Below the pieces are notes generated by a model. That model did no database searches and was not told where the DNA came from. It saw only the letters and a list, made by a program, of their open reading frames with translations. A stretch of 64,000 bases of DNA, taken from contig MU385780.1 of the NCBI GenBank assembly GCA_022497155.1, positions 1 to 64,000 of the forward strand. Direction: 5' to 3'. Position numbers and translations under genes: made by a program. Each line of letters opens with the position of its first letter. Position 1 is the stretch's first letter. Positions 36,851 through 50,700 of the stretch are shown here, one piece after another. The stretch is from Whalleya microplaca. Lineage: Eukaryota; Ascomycota; Sordariomycetes; Xylariales; Xylariaceae.

Positions 36851-36869
36851 TTATCTGATGATCAGATAA
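36851..36869. promoter_or_regulatory. Palindromic double SreA/Sre1-type site
   Basis: TTATCTGATGATCAGATAA: two exact ATCAGATAA motifs in inverted orientation, separated by one base, a perfect 9-1-9 palindrome. It sits roughly midway between sidA (1.8 kb) and the NRPS (1.9 kb), placed to repress both genes when iron is plentiful. Binding is inferred from the known consensus. Confidence 0.72.
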
Positions 36870-38754
36870 GATTCTCTGGATGACCCAGAGGTCTTCTTGG
36901 CGGTGCCGGGGGTCTGGGCCAGGATCGGAGCAATGCATTGCGAACATACGAGCGAAATCGAGAGTGAGGAATGAATTCCGAGGAGATTTGCGCTGGGACG
37001 AAAACAAACTAGTTGAGAAAACAAATCAAGGATGAGTGCGATTTAGGATCTAATACTATGTATGTAGGAAAGACGGTGCTAAGATAAAATAGGTAGCTCG
37101 ACATCGGCCATCGGTCAACTACGGTATATTACATTCTACTAGTAGACACAACCCCGTCAATTGTCGGGATCTAAGTAACTAGCGAATATCAGCACCGGCC
37201 GATAGTAATAAGTACGGCGGGTGATTCCAAATGTCCTAAGAGGGGTTACTGATGCATATTCAACTTCAGTATTGCCATCAAGGTGTTCATTCCATCAGGC
37301 ACGTAGAATAAGAACATTGCCATGAATCAGTTCCTCGAATCTATGTAGAAGTTGAGCGTTATGTAATAATAAACCTACGACGGCCTTGAATATATGTGAG
37401 GGATATTTTGACGGCGACCATTACGGTGACCCCACCCACTTTCATCTACTACATGTATGGACTATGTAAGGTTGGTATTCATTTTACGTGACTACATAAA
37501 GAATGTGCATACTGTATAGTATGTACATAACATGCATTTGTGCTTAACTTCTCGCCTCCCATTGCATTTGTATGCAGTTATGCGAGTGAACCATTCCCGT
37601 GGGTATGGCTCATGCAGGGGCAGCCTATCTAAACCTAGGTAGGTATCCATTATAAGTATGTATATACATGGTATTAAATATGCATATGTATTATGTAGAA
37701 GAGAATAGCAGGTAAACACGGGATCTTACACACATATACCCCTATATGTATGCAGCCCTGATAGACCGAACCATTCAACCTCATCGTACCAGCTGGCCAG
37801 CGATACGACAGTATTCCACTGCAGAATGCATGCATATCTGACTAGTATGTAACGGTAGACCTGCATCTACGCAGTACTGGCGGCGGGGCACGCAAAAGGT
37901 GCGGGCTACGTGTCTGGCCGAAGTAACCCAGAAAGAATTATGTAATAATGCAATATACCCTGTCTACGCCCAGCACACCGTGTACAGTCGTCGGCCCTAG
38001 AGGGACATACTGTGCATTCAGCTGTGTCGACTTCGGCCGAAGAGGTCTAGTGCGTTACCCAGCCCACCCACTGGCACCCGGAGAGTGCTAAAATCTCGGA
38101 CTTTACTGAGCACCCACCTTATAGATGGACTGATGGAGTTCGTTCACGCTCTTTTTACAGTATACCTACTTCACACATACTCGCCACTGTCTATTCCCTA
38201 CCTTGGACAATCGCCCAATCACCCTGGTAGTAATGGGATGATGGCACCTCCATCCCGAGTTGTTGGCTCATTTCCTATGATACCTACACGTCCTGCTTCT
38301 CGGACGCTATATTGGATAGACTGATCACGCGTCACCCCCTACTGTTTATAAACGAATGCTTCAGGTACTCGTACTGTGCGCCCCCAACGGCCAGAACGCT
38401 CCCAGCCGAGAGTCCTCCAGGCTGCATCTCCGGCTCCGTACTGCGTACTACTGCTGCTGTGCCGTAGGTAAGCAGTCCCATCTTATTGATGAGCGTTTGC
38501 ATTCTCTTGCATTCTCAAGTGGCAGAATGCTAATCTGCCTTCGCTGTTTGGTCGGTAAATGAAACTGTGACTCTGTCGCTCGACAAAGTGTGTGCCTGGT
38601 CACTCCGGAGGTAGCCCGGCGCATATCGACTTCTGAGAGTCCAGGAAAACCGCTTAGTGAACAATAAGAACTATTAGTTGAACAACAGCAACCCTCAAAG
38701 TTTCCCCCCAGCCATCATTGGCCGTCTCCCGAATGGGCGATTGCATGCTTTCCA

Positions 38755-41700
38755 TTGTCCTCTGTCGCAATATGCTACCACCCGCTTATATTTCTCGCTG
38801 TACACAATAGACTAAGCGGGGTTGAATCGACGTTACCCGTAACGGCCTGTGTCCCGATGGGGTCAATAGTAGACTCCGAGGGCCTCTCGGTCCTCAATGC
38901 CTCGCCTCGTCTTATCCCAGGACCAGATCTTTTGCACGATGTGGTATCGACGGAAAGCAGTTCAGGGCTTCCGGCGCTTGATTTTCTATCTAGTTCTGGG
39001 GATAGAGTCATCATCCCCTATCCTGAGTTCCATGCCGCGGCAGCTGCATTGGCCGCGCGGATAACGGGAGTCTTGGGTTCTTTGGCACCTGTAAGTGCTC
39101 AAGAACAACTCGTCATTCCAGTGTTGATGCCGCAATCGCCTGCGCTGTATGTCGCTCTTCTTGCCATCTTGAAGGTTGGCGGCGCTTTTTGCCCCTTGAA
39201 CCTTGATGCCCCGAAAGAGCGTGTCAAGTTCATCTTGAAAGATGTGGGCGCTAGGGTCATGTTAGCAAGCTCTGAGTTTGCTTCGAAGATCCCCACGGAT
39301 GGCAATGATGGCATCTCCAAGATCATATCGATTGACCAGTGGTCAGATGCTCCAGCGTCTGAACTGGCCCGACAGGTCTCGTTCAAAGAGCCAAAACCTG
39401 ATGATCTGGCATATGTCATGTATACATCTGGTTCTACTGGAACTCCTAAAGGTGTGGGAATATCTCATAGGGCTGCGACGCAAAGCTTATTAGCTCATGA
39501 TCGTCATATACCCTCTTTCACACGGTTTCTCCAGTTCGCAGCCCCAACATTTGACGTGTCGGTATTTGAGATCTTCTTCCCTCTGCTTCGTGGTAGCACA
39601 CTCGTGTGCTGCAGCCGTGCTGAGATGCTCTCAAATCTACCTGGCGTGTTGAACATAATGAAAGTCGATGCGTGCGAGTTGACACCGTCGGTCGCTGGTA
39701 GTCTCTTAAAAAGAAGAAGCAATGCTCCTAACCTACGACTACTACTTACTATTGGTGAAATGCTTACTGAACCTATCATTCAGGAATTTGGAGGAGACGA
39801 GTTGAAGGACAGCATGCTTTGGGGGATGTACGGGCCTACCGAAGCAGCCATTCACTGGTGAGTGAGTTGAGCCAATTCTACGTCGAGCGTAACGTACTTA
39901 TACCTAAGCGCAGTACTCTCCAACCCGCCTTCTCGCGGAGGTCTGTTAAGAATAATATTGGAATCCCTCTTGATACCGTTTCGGCGTTTGTTGTCGAATT
40001 CGCCTCCACTGGGGCTAGCTCATCCGAATTCAAAGTCATCCCCGTAGGCCAGATTGGGGAGCTTGCCGTAGGCGGCTATCAGCTTGCTACTGGCTACATC
40101 AACCGGCCTGAACAGACAAATGCTGTGTTTTTTGATACCCAATGGGGACGGGTGTATCGAACCGGTGACAAGGCCATAATGCGGCCAGACGGTACGGTAG
40201 AGTGTATAGGAAGGATTGACGACGCCCAGGTCAAGCTCAATGGTCAGAGGATCGAGCTTGGTGAGGTTGAACACGCCCTCCTACGCACTCCGGGATGTCA
40301 TGGTGCTTTTGCTACAGTCATTTCGAATGTCCTGGTGGCATTTGCCGCAGTAGACGAGGAGGTGCCAGAGATACATGACACAATTCTTGAAATGTGCAAA
40401 TCCTGGTTGCCTTCATTCATGATTCCTGCTGACATTAAGACAATGAAACACTTCTCTAGATTACCTTCTGGAAAGGTTGATAAGAAGGCGTTGATCAAGC
40501 AATATGAAACCTTGATATCGTACGACCAACATTCAGAGGACCAATTTGAAACCTATCTAGAGCGCCAACTCTGCGAGATTGCTGGACAACTCCTTAGTCA
40601 CCGCATCGTCCCTTCAACTTATCTGCCATCCTTAGGTTTGGATTCTTTGGCGGCCATACAATATGCATCAACTCTCCGAGCTGTTAGTATCGCTGTTGAT
40701 CCTATCGACGTCTTGGATGCTCTAACTATCCACGAACTTGCCCGAGCGATTGAACGCCGTCGGAATCTAGCTGAAGTTTCTCACACGCACGACACTTCCG
40801 TGGATCAACGTGGGCTAGCACAGCCAAATAATCTTTTAGAATTGGAGAGCGGTATGGAGGCACACTCTGATAACATTGAACGTGTGGAAGCCTGTACCCC
40901 ACTACAGGAGTCCATGATTGCCGAGACTCTCAAGGACGCACGACTGTATATCAATCAGATCGAACTTCACTTTCCAAGGCATGTTGACGTGGAGTCAATC
41001 CGGTCGTGGTTATTGACCTTGACTGAGCGAAATGAAATTCTACGAACAGGCTTCTCACATCTAGGTCACCAGCTATACCAGCTGATCTGGAAACGGCTTG
41101 ACATGGATCAAATCAAGGTCGTCAGTTGTATAAACCCATCCAAAGATGTAGATGTGGAGCGTTTTCTCCGCCGCCCTTTCAAAGTCGAAATTGTTCCTGG
41201 TGAAGCGCCATCGGTTCCTCATACCGTAAGGCTAACTCTTCACCATTCAATATATGACGGATGGACTGTAGATTTACTAGTGGAGGATCTTTCACTTTTA
41301 GCTCTTGGTCACCAGCCAATTGACAGGCCACAATTTACAGAGGTGGCTCAACACCTCACATCTATCGTGGATACTGGAATGATAGACTCGAAAGAATTCT
41401 GGGCAGAACATCTTCGTGGAAATATCTCTATGGCAACTCCCAACTTCAGGACTACGGCTGTATCAAACCCGCAGATCATGACTGTATCCAAAGAAATTCG
41501 AGTAGACCCTAAATTAGCAAAAGACTTCTCCCTCCGACTAGGGATCGGGCCTCAAGTTATCTTCCAGGCCTCTCTCGGCTGGCTTTGGGCAACGATTAAT
41601 GGTGTTAATGACACAGTCCTAGGCTCGGTATCCTCAGGTCGAACTCTTCCAATACCTGGTATCGAGAAGATAATGGGGCCCTGTATGGCTACTGTGCCTC

Positions 41701-44700
41701 TCAGGATAGCTCTCCACCAATTCCAGACCATCACAGAACTTCTACAAGGTGTCCACGAAATTAATCGGCAGATACTTAGACATGGTGGTCTTCAGCTTAC
41801 AGAGATCAAACGGGCCTCTGGAATCCCTCCAACACAGAGGCTGTTTGACATTATCTTCGCATTTCAAGAGACTCTTGCTAGCCGAAGGCGAACTTATGAT
41901 GTGGTTCAGGAAGGGTGGCATCTAGACTCGGTAGAAGCCAAGCTTTTAGTCGAAATCTATCCGCTTAAAGACCGTTTTTCCTGTCAGATGACATGGCATT
42001 CGGATTTCTATTCGCAATCTCAAGTTGATATATTCTCTCAGCATTTGGATTGTTTGGTCAATCATTTTATTCACAATGACACAGAAGCCCTGAGAAATAT
42101 CCCACGATGCTTCCCAGTTAAGAATCTGTCTTGGTATAACAAGACACCCAAACATTTTGGGTCCCTACCGAGCTTGTCAAGGTCCGTGGAGAGAACGACT
42201 TCCCTCTTCCCAAATCATACCGCACTATGTTTCGCCTCCTCAACTGGAAAATCTGACATTGAGCTGCAAAATATAACGTACCACGAGCTGAATTCAAGAG
42301 CAAACAAAATCTGCCGGTATCTACAGGCATCTGGTTCCGTCATGGGGGGAGCCATTGCGTTGGTTATGGAAAAGTCGCCATTGCTGTACTGCAGCATTCT
42401 AGGAATACTGAAAGCCGGCTGCGCATATATTCCCATTCTCCCAAGCACTCCTCTGAAGAGGATCCAGCTGATTCTTGAACAGGCTCAGCCGCAATTCTGC
42501 CTCGCTGATGAAAGCTCACCCTCTAAGATATTTGAGGTGGCACCTTGCAAAGTCATCAGCATCAGTTCCCCGATCTTCACCGACTATTCAGACTCTAACC
42601 TTGAAACACATGGAGATCCGTCACATCTCGCCTACGTGATTTACACGAGCGGAACTACTGGAACCCCAAAAGGTGTTTCAGTCACGAACGCTAATATGTT
42701 GAGTAACATAGCGGTCCTGTCCCGTCTCTACCCTCATGAGCCTTCTGATCGAATGCTGCAAGCTTGTTCTCAAGCTTTTGACGTGTCTGTCTTTGAAATC
42801 TTTTTCGCGTGGGCAAACGGAATGTGCTTATGCTCAGCTACAAATGATACACTGTTTGAAGACCTGAGAAGGACTGTAAATGTGCTAGAAATAACTCATC
42901 TAAGTATGACCGTCACAGTCGCCTCCTTGCTAGAACCTAGTCAAGTACCAAGCGTCAGGTTTCTTGTCACGTCTGGTGAACCAATGACGGATAAGGTCCT
43001 GGAGACCTGGGCAAAGCATCTATGGCAAGGTTTGTAGAAATTCTACTGTCTCCATCAGGTTTCATGCTAATATGCTCAGGATATGGTCCCTCAGAAACTA
43101 CCAATATCTGTACAGTGAGAAAGATTGCCCCTGGAGACTCTTCGCAATATCTAGGGTGGTGTTTTGAGAATACTTCCACTTTCGTCTTTTCCCCAGGGAC
43201 AATAGACTTAGCCCCAATCGGTTGCATAGGTGAGCTGTGTTTTGGGGGAGATCAGGTCGCCTCTGGGTACCTTAGAATGCCCGAGATGACAGCTGCTAAA
43301 TTTTTCGAGCATGATGAGTATGGTCGCCTATACCGGTCTGGCGATTTGGGTCGTATGCTTCCCGATGGCTCTTTGATAATCCTTGGAAGAATAGACACCC
43401 AGGTCAAGCTCCGCGGATTGAGGATAGAGCTACAGGAGATTCAAGCGGTCGTCTTGCGAAGTGGCCTCGCGAAGACTTGCACAAGCGTGCTTGCCACTGT
43501 CAACACCACAGCTCAACAGCTTGCATTATTCTACGTTCCTATTGACCATGAGTCTACAAGTTGCACTTTCATTCCCCTCACAGACTCGGTTAGACAGGTA
43601 ATCTTCGAATTGCAACATCTGTTGCGGGCTGCTCTACCGGATTACATGGTTCCATCTTTCATTTTCCCTATTTCAGCATTGCCACTCACATCATCTGGTA
43701 AGGTCGACTATGACCTATTGCGTCAATCTATCGCCGACCTCTCGGATAGCTCACTTAGTTTTTGCAGCTCTGCAGAAGAGCAGGACCAAGATTCTCTGGA
43801 ATGGACTGAGGCCGAGCGCTTGATATGCGAGGCTATTGCAGAGATAGTAGGTATCAACCAAAAGGTTATCAACCGTTGGAGTTCGTTCGCTACCTTTGGC
43901 ATTGACTCCATTTCCGCGATGCCTCTAGCCCGGAGACTGCAGACGGTATTTCAGAGGCGTATCTTTCTATCTCTCATCCTCCAGAACCCGACCGTTGGTA
44001 GACTTGCTTCGGCCATCGAAAAGGCCGATGTCTCTGTGGCAGCCCAAGAGGAGGCCGACGCCCTCATGCCTAAGCAACTCATAGATACAGTACAGCAAAA
44101 CTTTGCCGACCAGGGAAGACCAGTAGAAGCTGTTCTTCCATGTACGCCATTACAGGAAGCAATGCTATCGACTTCTCCGTCATCTAGAACAGGGGCCTCC
44201 TACTCCAACCAAATGCTTTTCCGAATTCGAGTATCCCCAGAAGCCATGATGCAGAATTGGGGCGTAGTGTTCGAGCGTCATGGAATTCTGCGAACATGCT
44301 TTATGATGACAGAAGATACCCGCTTCCCGGTAGTCCAAGTGGTATTGGGGTCATATTTGCCTACTTGGAAGACCTTTGAAGCAGACCATGCGACCCTACA
44401 GCAACGGGTGTTAGAGCATATGAGCTCACTTGAGGACCCGATCGATTCAAGCGAGCCTCCAGTGTCACTCGCGCTGATACGCCTTGAAGACTCAACAGAG
44501 TATCTCTCATTTATCTGTCATCATGCCATATACGATGGTGTTTCCATGGGGAACCTACTCTCGGAAATTGAGTCGACCATACGTCACGAAGCGTTGCCGG
44601 CTCCACCATCTTTTGAAGTGTTTCTCAGAGAGACGCTTCCCTTGCCTCCTGCAACAGATGATTTCTGGGCGCAACACTTCCATTCCTTTCTCCCTACTCA

Positions 44701-47700
44701 CTTCGACAAGATAGCATTTGACAGAGACTCAGAATCAGACATGGCAATTCCAAAGGCATTGAGCCGCTCACTCTCTTCAATCACCACTCGGTTGAGAGAC
44801 TTAGGTATATCACTACTACCACTATGCCAAGCGGCCTGGGTAATTACCGTATCGCTTTTGCAGAAAACCAGTGATATATGCATTGGGAACGTCGTTAGCG
44901 GGCGTTCCATCCCGTTGGACAACATCGATACCCTTGTAGCTCCGTGCTTCAATACCGTGCCAATTCGAATGGATCTGTCTCGCCCAAAGTTTCTATTAGA
45001 AGCAATGAGAAGATTGCAGCACTTAAATGCCGAAATCATTCCATATCAATTCACTAGCCTGCGACGTATTCAATCACAACTATCTTCATCATCTCGATTA
45101 TTCGACACCTTGCTTATCCTTCAGCCACCGTCAAAGCCTCTAGATGACACAATCTGGTCACTAGAGCAAGATAATGGTGCAATGGACGTAAGTTCCAATC
45201 GAACTTTTATGGTTTAATGTATGGGTTGACTAAGTGACAGATACCCCTTGTGTGCGAAGTTATCCCCTCGAAGGAACAGGATAATATCATCCTACAGCTC
45301 CATCGAGATCCGTAAGTTATCTACATTCTTGCGTTATATGCTTCATTCAATGATACATAAGTCTTATACTCACTTGCCACTAGATCATACTTCTCCCATG
45401 ATTCATTACTGCTCATCATGGATATGTTTCAGCATGTTTTTGACGCTTGTGTGGACCATCCCTCTTCACATATAATGCTCACTTCAGAGCTAGCAATTCA
45501 ATGGCAAGAGCAGATAGACCAGTTGTCTCTCTCAAAAGACACGGGTCGCATGGATACAAACACTGCTACAACCTCTGCGCCAGAAGCTGAGAACTGGACC
45601 GAGGCGGAGCTAAAAGTGCGTTCTGTTTTATTGAAACTAGTGAAACTCTCCAAAGAGAAAATTGGACGAAACATTCCAATATATCGCTATGGTGTGGACA
45701 GCATTGGTGCAGTGCAGCTCGCTACACTCCTTCGACGAGAAGCGTATGCTGTCTCCGCGATTGACGTGATCGAGAATCCGACGTGTGCAGGAATCGCCTC
45801 CCATATGACTATTCTTAATGCTGACCAGGAGGATTTCACCTACGACTTCGACGGTTTCCGAGAAGGTACTAACAAAGACTTGATTAATGTTACAAGTCTA
45901 ACGGATAGCTTGGAAGCCATTTTGCCATGTACTCCAACACAACAAGGCATGATCTCTCGGTTCCTCTCCTCTGAAGGGGCGGATTACTTCAACTACGTCA
46001 GTTGGACCCTGGAAGCAGGAATAGATCCACATCGCGTCATTGGAGCATGGTTTAAACTTGTGAACCACCATCAAATATTGCGTACTGGGTTTGTGCCAGT
46101 CAACCACCGGGATACATCGTACGCAATGGTGGTATACCCCACGACAGGCTTCTCTGCCCCAATATCGATCCTGCAATCTAGCTCCTTCGATATTCAGGAG
46201 TGGCGTATCACATCTGCTTCGAACGCCATGCAAGCACTCTCGAAACCCCCTTGGCAAGTAGCCATCATAAATAGTGAGTGTGGTCAGTCAGCAATGCATC
46301 TTGCAATGCACCATGCGTTGTACGATGAGATCTCGCTACGTCGGTTACTTCACGACTTGGCCAATATCATTTCAGGTGTGGAACTGTTTGAACCCGCGGC
46401 AGTCAAACCAGTTTTATCGCGCTCTTTTGATCCAACGCATGCTCAATCGACATCAGAAAGTTTCTGGAGAGACAAGGCCGACGCACTTATAGTCAACAGG
46501 TTCCCAACAATGACTCCTCTTCGCGTCACGAAGGGGACTGCGTCGACTTCTAAACTATGCAGTGCGGAGCCTGAGATACTCCGCCACGGTGCTGCTGAGG
46601 CGAGCATAACAGTCCAGGCTGCACTTCAAGCGGCCTGGACTCGTGTGCTCTCTGCTTACCTTGGAGAGTCTTCCGTGACGTTTGGAATTGTTCTCGACGG
46701 ACGAACAAGCGAAGAGGAAAGAAATGTCGTTTTTCCAATGGTAACAACTTTGCCTGTCCTAGCACAGGACTCAGACTCGAATGCAGAACTTCTAGAATAC
46801 ATGATGAGGTACAATGCCAGTCTTTGGAGACACGAGCGCACCCCTTTACCCAAAATCCAACGATGGCTTGGCAGGCCTGATGCGCCACTTTTCGACACAA
46901 TCATCATGCTCCAACAAGCTGATTTCGACGCAGTGAATCACCCATGGACCGTGTCTGATGAGGTTGCGTCTGTTGAATATCCTGTTGCTTTAGAACTCGT
47001 CGAATTGGCTTCAGGCAGGCTTCAACTCAACCTAAGGCATGACACCAGTATTCTTCCAACAGAACAAGCCGACATACTCCTAGGCCAGTTTGATGCAATA
47101 TTTGTTGATCTGATATTATCTCCTCGGGGCCATTCTACAGATCTCAGTAGCCACGTATCAAGCTTGTTCTCCATACTACCTGCATCTCATCAACAGCTTC
47201 CATCACGAGCAGAGCTTTTACACCAGCTTGTCGAACACACAGCTGATCGTAGTCCAACCGCAATTGCTCTTGAATTCGTCCAGGATCTAAGCACTCCAGT
47301 TCGACGCCGGTCTTGGACCTATCGCGAGTTAGATGAAATGGGAAACCGAGTCGCCAGTTTACTTATCGATCAAAACATCCCACCGGGTAGCATTGTTGCA
47401 ACCTGTTTCAACAAGTGCCCGGAAGCGTACTTCTCTGTTCTAGGAATTATCAAGGCGGGGTGCGCTTTCTTGTCGCTTGATCCGAGTGCGCCTGTATCGC
47501 GCCTAGAGTTCATCCTGAATGATTCCGCTGCGGCCTGTTTGCTTACCGAAGCAGGCCTCAGTGGTGTTATAGGCCTCCATACCACTATTCCAGTATATGA
47601 CGTCGTGGAACAGGAACTCGAATATTTTCCGGCAAAACTTCAGCCATCTTCGATTCAAATCTCTCCGTCCGACACATGTTACTGTCTTTACACGAGCGGC

Positions 47701-50700
47701 ACGACCGGTACTCCAAAAGGCTGCCTTATTAGCCACGATAATGCTGTGCAGGCAATGCTCGCCTTTGAGCAACTGTTTGCTGACCACTGGGATGCACAGT
47801 CAAGATGGCTCCAGTTCGCATCTTTTCATTTTGATGTCTCTGTCCTAGAACAGTACTGGTCCTGGCTCGTGGGGATCACTCTCGTCGCGGCACCAAAGGA
47901 CCTTATACTCAGTGACTTGGCAGCAACAATATCCATATTGGATATCACTCACATTGATCTGACGCCAAGTTTGGCTAGGCTCATTCATCCAGATGAGGTT
48001 CCAAGTCTCTGTAAAGGCGTCTTCATCACTGGGGGAGAGCAACTTCGGCAAGAGATATTGCACACTTGGGGCCCAAAACAAGTCATCTATAACGCTTATG
48101 GTCCCACAGAAGCTACCATTGGGGTCACGATGTTTCAAAGGGTTCCCGCTAATGGCAGATCATCTAACATTGGAAGACAGTTTCCAAATGTTGGAACTTA
48201 CATATTCAAACCTGGTAGCGAAGCCCCAGTGCTCCGGGGTGGTGTTGGGGAGTTGTGCGTGTCTGGTAAGCTTGTTGGTAAGGGGTACCTCAACCGGCAG
48301 CAGCTCACAGATGAGCGCTTCCCAGTCTTAAAGCAGCATGGCGAACGTGTTTATCGTACTGGCGACTTAGTCCGGGTCCTTCACGATGGGTCATTCGACT
48401 TTCTTGGTCGCGCTGATGATCAGGTAAAGCTCCGAGGTCAAAGACTCGAGATTGGTGAGATAAATCATTCCATAAAGGATGGCCTACTCGATCGCCTTGC
48501 CGATGTAGCTACTTTCGTCACAAGACATCTCGGCCAAGACCGAGATCTCCTCGTATCTTTCATAGCACCAGCCGAAAGTCGGGACAATCCCGGTGATCTA
48601 AGAATCCTCTTAGAAAACCCCTGCCTCGAGCTGTCCCGAACAGCGCTCGAAGCTTGCAACGACCGGCTACCGGGATATATGGTTCCAACTTACGTTCTAT
48701 GCGTATCATACATCCCCCTGTCAGCAAACAACAAGGCAGACGTGGGTCGCTTGAAGAAACTCTTTAGTGATATACCTCATGATAAATTGCGGGATCTTAC
48801 AGTGGGCTCGATGGGAGCTCAGAGGCCACTGAACGAAAAAGAAGAGCTGATATCGATGGCTGTTTCGGCCGTTACATTGATTGACAAGACTACAATCCTC
48901 CCGTCATCTTCTATATTTGAGCTCGGTATAGACTCTATCAATGTTGCGCAATTGGCCAGGAATCTTCAATCGCAGGGATTCGCTTCTGCGAGTCATTCTA
49001 TCATCCTACGATACCCTCAGATTAGCCGTCTTTCTCAAGCCCTACAGCAGGCGAACACATCTACTCTCACTGGTCGAACACTTCAGATCAAACAGCATAT
49101 TCACGCTCTCTATCATAGGCATGTTGGCATGGCCTGTAAGGTATTAGAGGTCGATAAGTCTGAAGTCGAGTACATCGCACCATGCACTCCCCTGCAGGAG
49201 GGAATGCTTACAAGATCAAAATCAACCGAAACTCAGTCGGCTTACTTCAACCAATTTCAAATTGATATAGACCCGGCTATCTCTATCAGCCACTTGAAAG
49301 AGTGCTGGCAAAGCGCGATGGACACGTTCTCTATTTTGAGAACAGCATTCATTGCAACAACTGATGGATATATTCAGGTTTCCCTGAAAAGGAAGACTCT
49401 ACGTTGGTTCGATGTTAAGGCCCAAGAGACAGAAATTGAAGACTTCATTGCAAATCGCCGAACATCATGGATACATTCAAATCGGGACGCTTTACATTAC
49501 CCTATCGAGGTTGATCATTTTGAACATTCTGGAAAACAGGTGCTCCTGGTTCGGTTGTTCCACGCTATCTATGATGGTCACAGCTTCGAACTCTTGCTTC
49601 GAAATGTGAACTCCAAGTACTATGGCGATGCCGATGTGCGTGGCCCTCCATTCATTAACGTATTGCCCTACGGACCACTCCTAAGTTACCATCATTCGAG
49701 ACCTTTCTGGGAGGCGCTTTTCAAAGATAGGCCATTCCAGCCAGTACCCACCTTGACAGACAAATCTAGAACTTCCGACACGGTTATCTCTCGAAATTTT
49801 CATATTGATGGGCTGGAATCACGACGCAAGGCTCTTGGGGCCACTCATCAAACTACTCTGCAAGCGGCTTGGCTGGTTGCGTTACGACAGCAGCTTGGGT
49901 TCATGCCGACTCTTGGAGTGGTCTTCTCTGGCAGATCTCTGATGTTCAATGGCGTTGAAGACGTGATTGGACCCATGTTTAACACGTTGCCATTCCGGGT
50001 GGGGGACTTGGACGAAATGACTTGGGCCTCGTTAGTTCACAGAGTTCAAGAATACAACACCACCGTACTTGGATTCGTGCACACTCCACTTCGAGATATA
50101 CAAAAATGGTGCTCAAATGGACAGCCACTTTTTGACACCCTTTTTACGTTTGATCGAGAAGACATGTTTCCACCTGGGCAGAACCACCCTTTTTGGACCT
50201 CTGTTCAATCAGTAGGCGCGCTTGACTACCCGCTGTCGATCGAGATAATCCTTGGCTCCGATCAGTCGCTTAAGGTCACCGCCGCCGCCCGTCAAGATAC
50301 TGCTGACGAGGCTATTGTCAGCCTCCTTCTTGATAAATTCATTCAAGCTCTCACTGCGCTCGTTGTCTCAGATGATGATTCGCTGAATCCGACTAGTCAT
50401 AATATCGATAATGCCATCAATATCGTTAAAAGCACATCTACTTCTCAAGGCACACAAAGACTACTACCTATACTCTCAGAAGGTGCAGAAACATCGAATT
50501 TTGTTTGGACCAATCAAGCACGTGAAGTTCGACGTGAACTTGCCTCCTTATCTCAATTAAGTGAGGAAGACATCGTCGAGACCACGAGCATTTATGAAAT
50601 TGGTCTAGACAGTATTGACGCCATCAAGCTTGTTGCGAGACTAACCAGACTTGGGTTCCAGATTGCGCTCAGCGATCTAATGAAGAAACCAACGATCAAG

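Larger units (their letters stand above)
35062..38754. promoter_or_regulatory. Divergent sidA/NRPS promoter region
   Basis: 3.7 kb without a credible gene, between the start codons of sidA (-) and the siderophore NRPS (+). It contains three exact ATCWGATAA motifs (separate entries) plus looser GATA cores, for example near 35911-35918 (complement) and 37085. The length is unusual for a two-gene promoter, and the segment around 37.0-37.7 kb is AT-rich. An unrecognised small or noncoding transcript cannot be ruled out. Confidence 0.6.
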
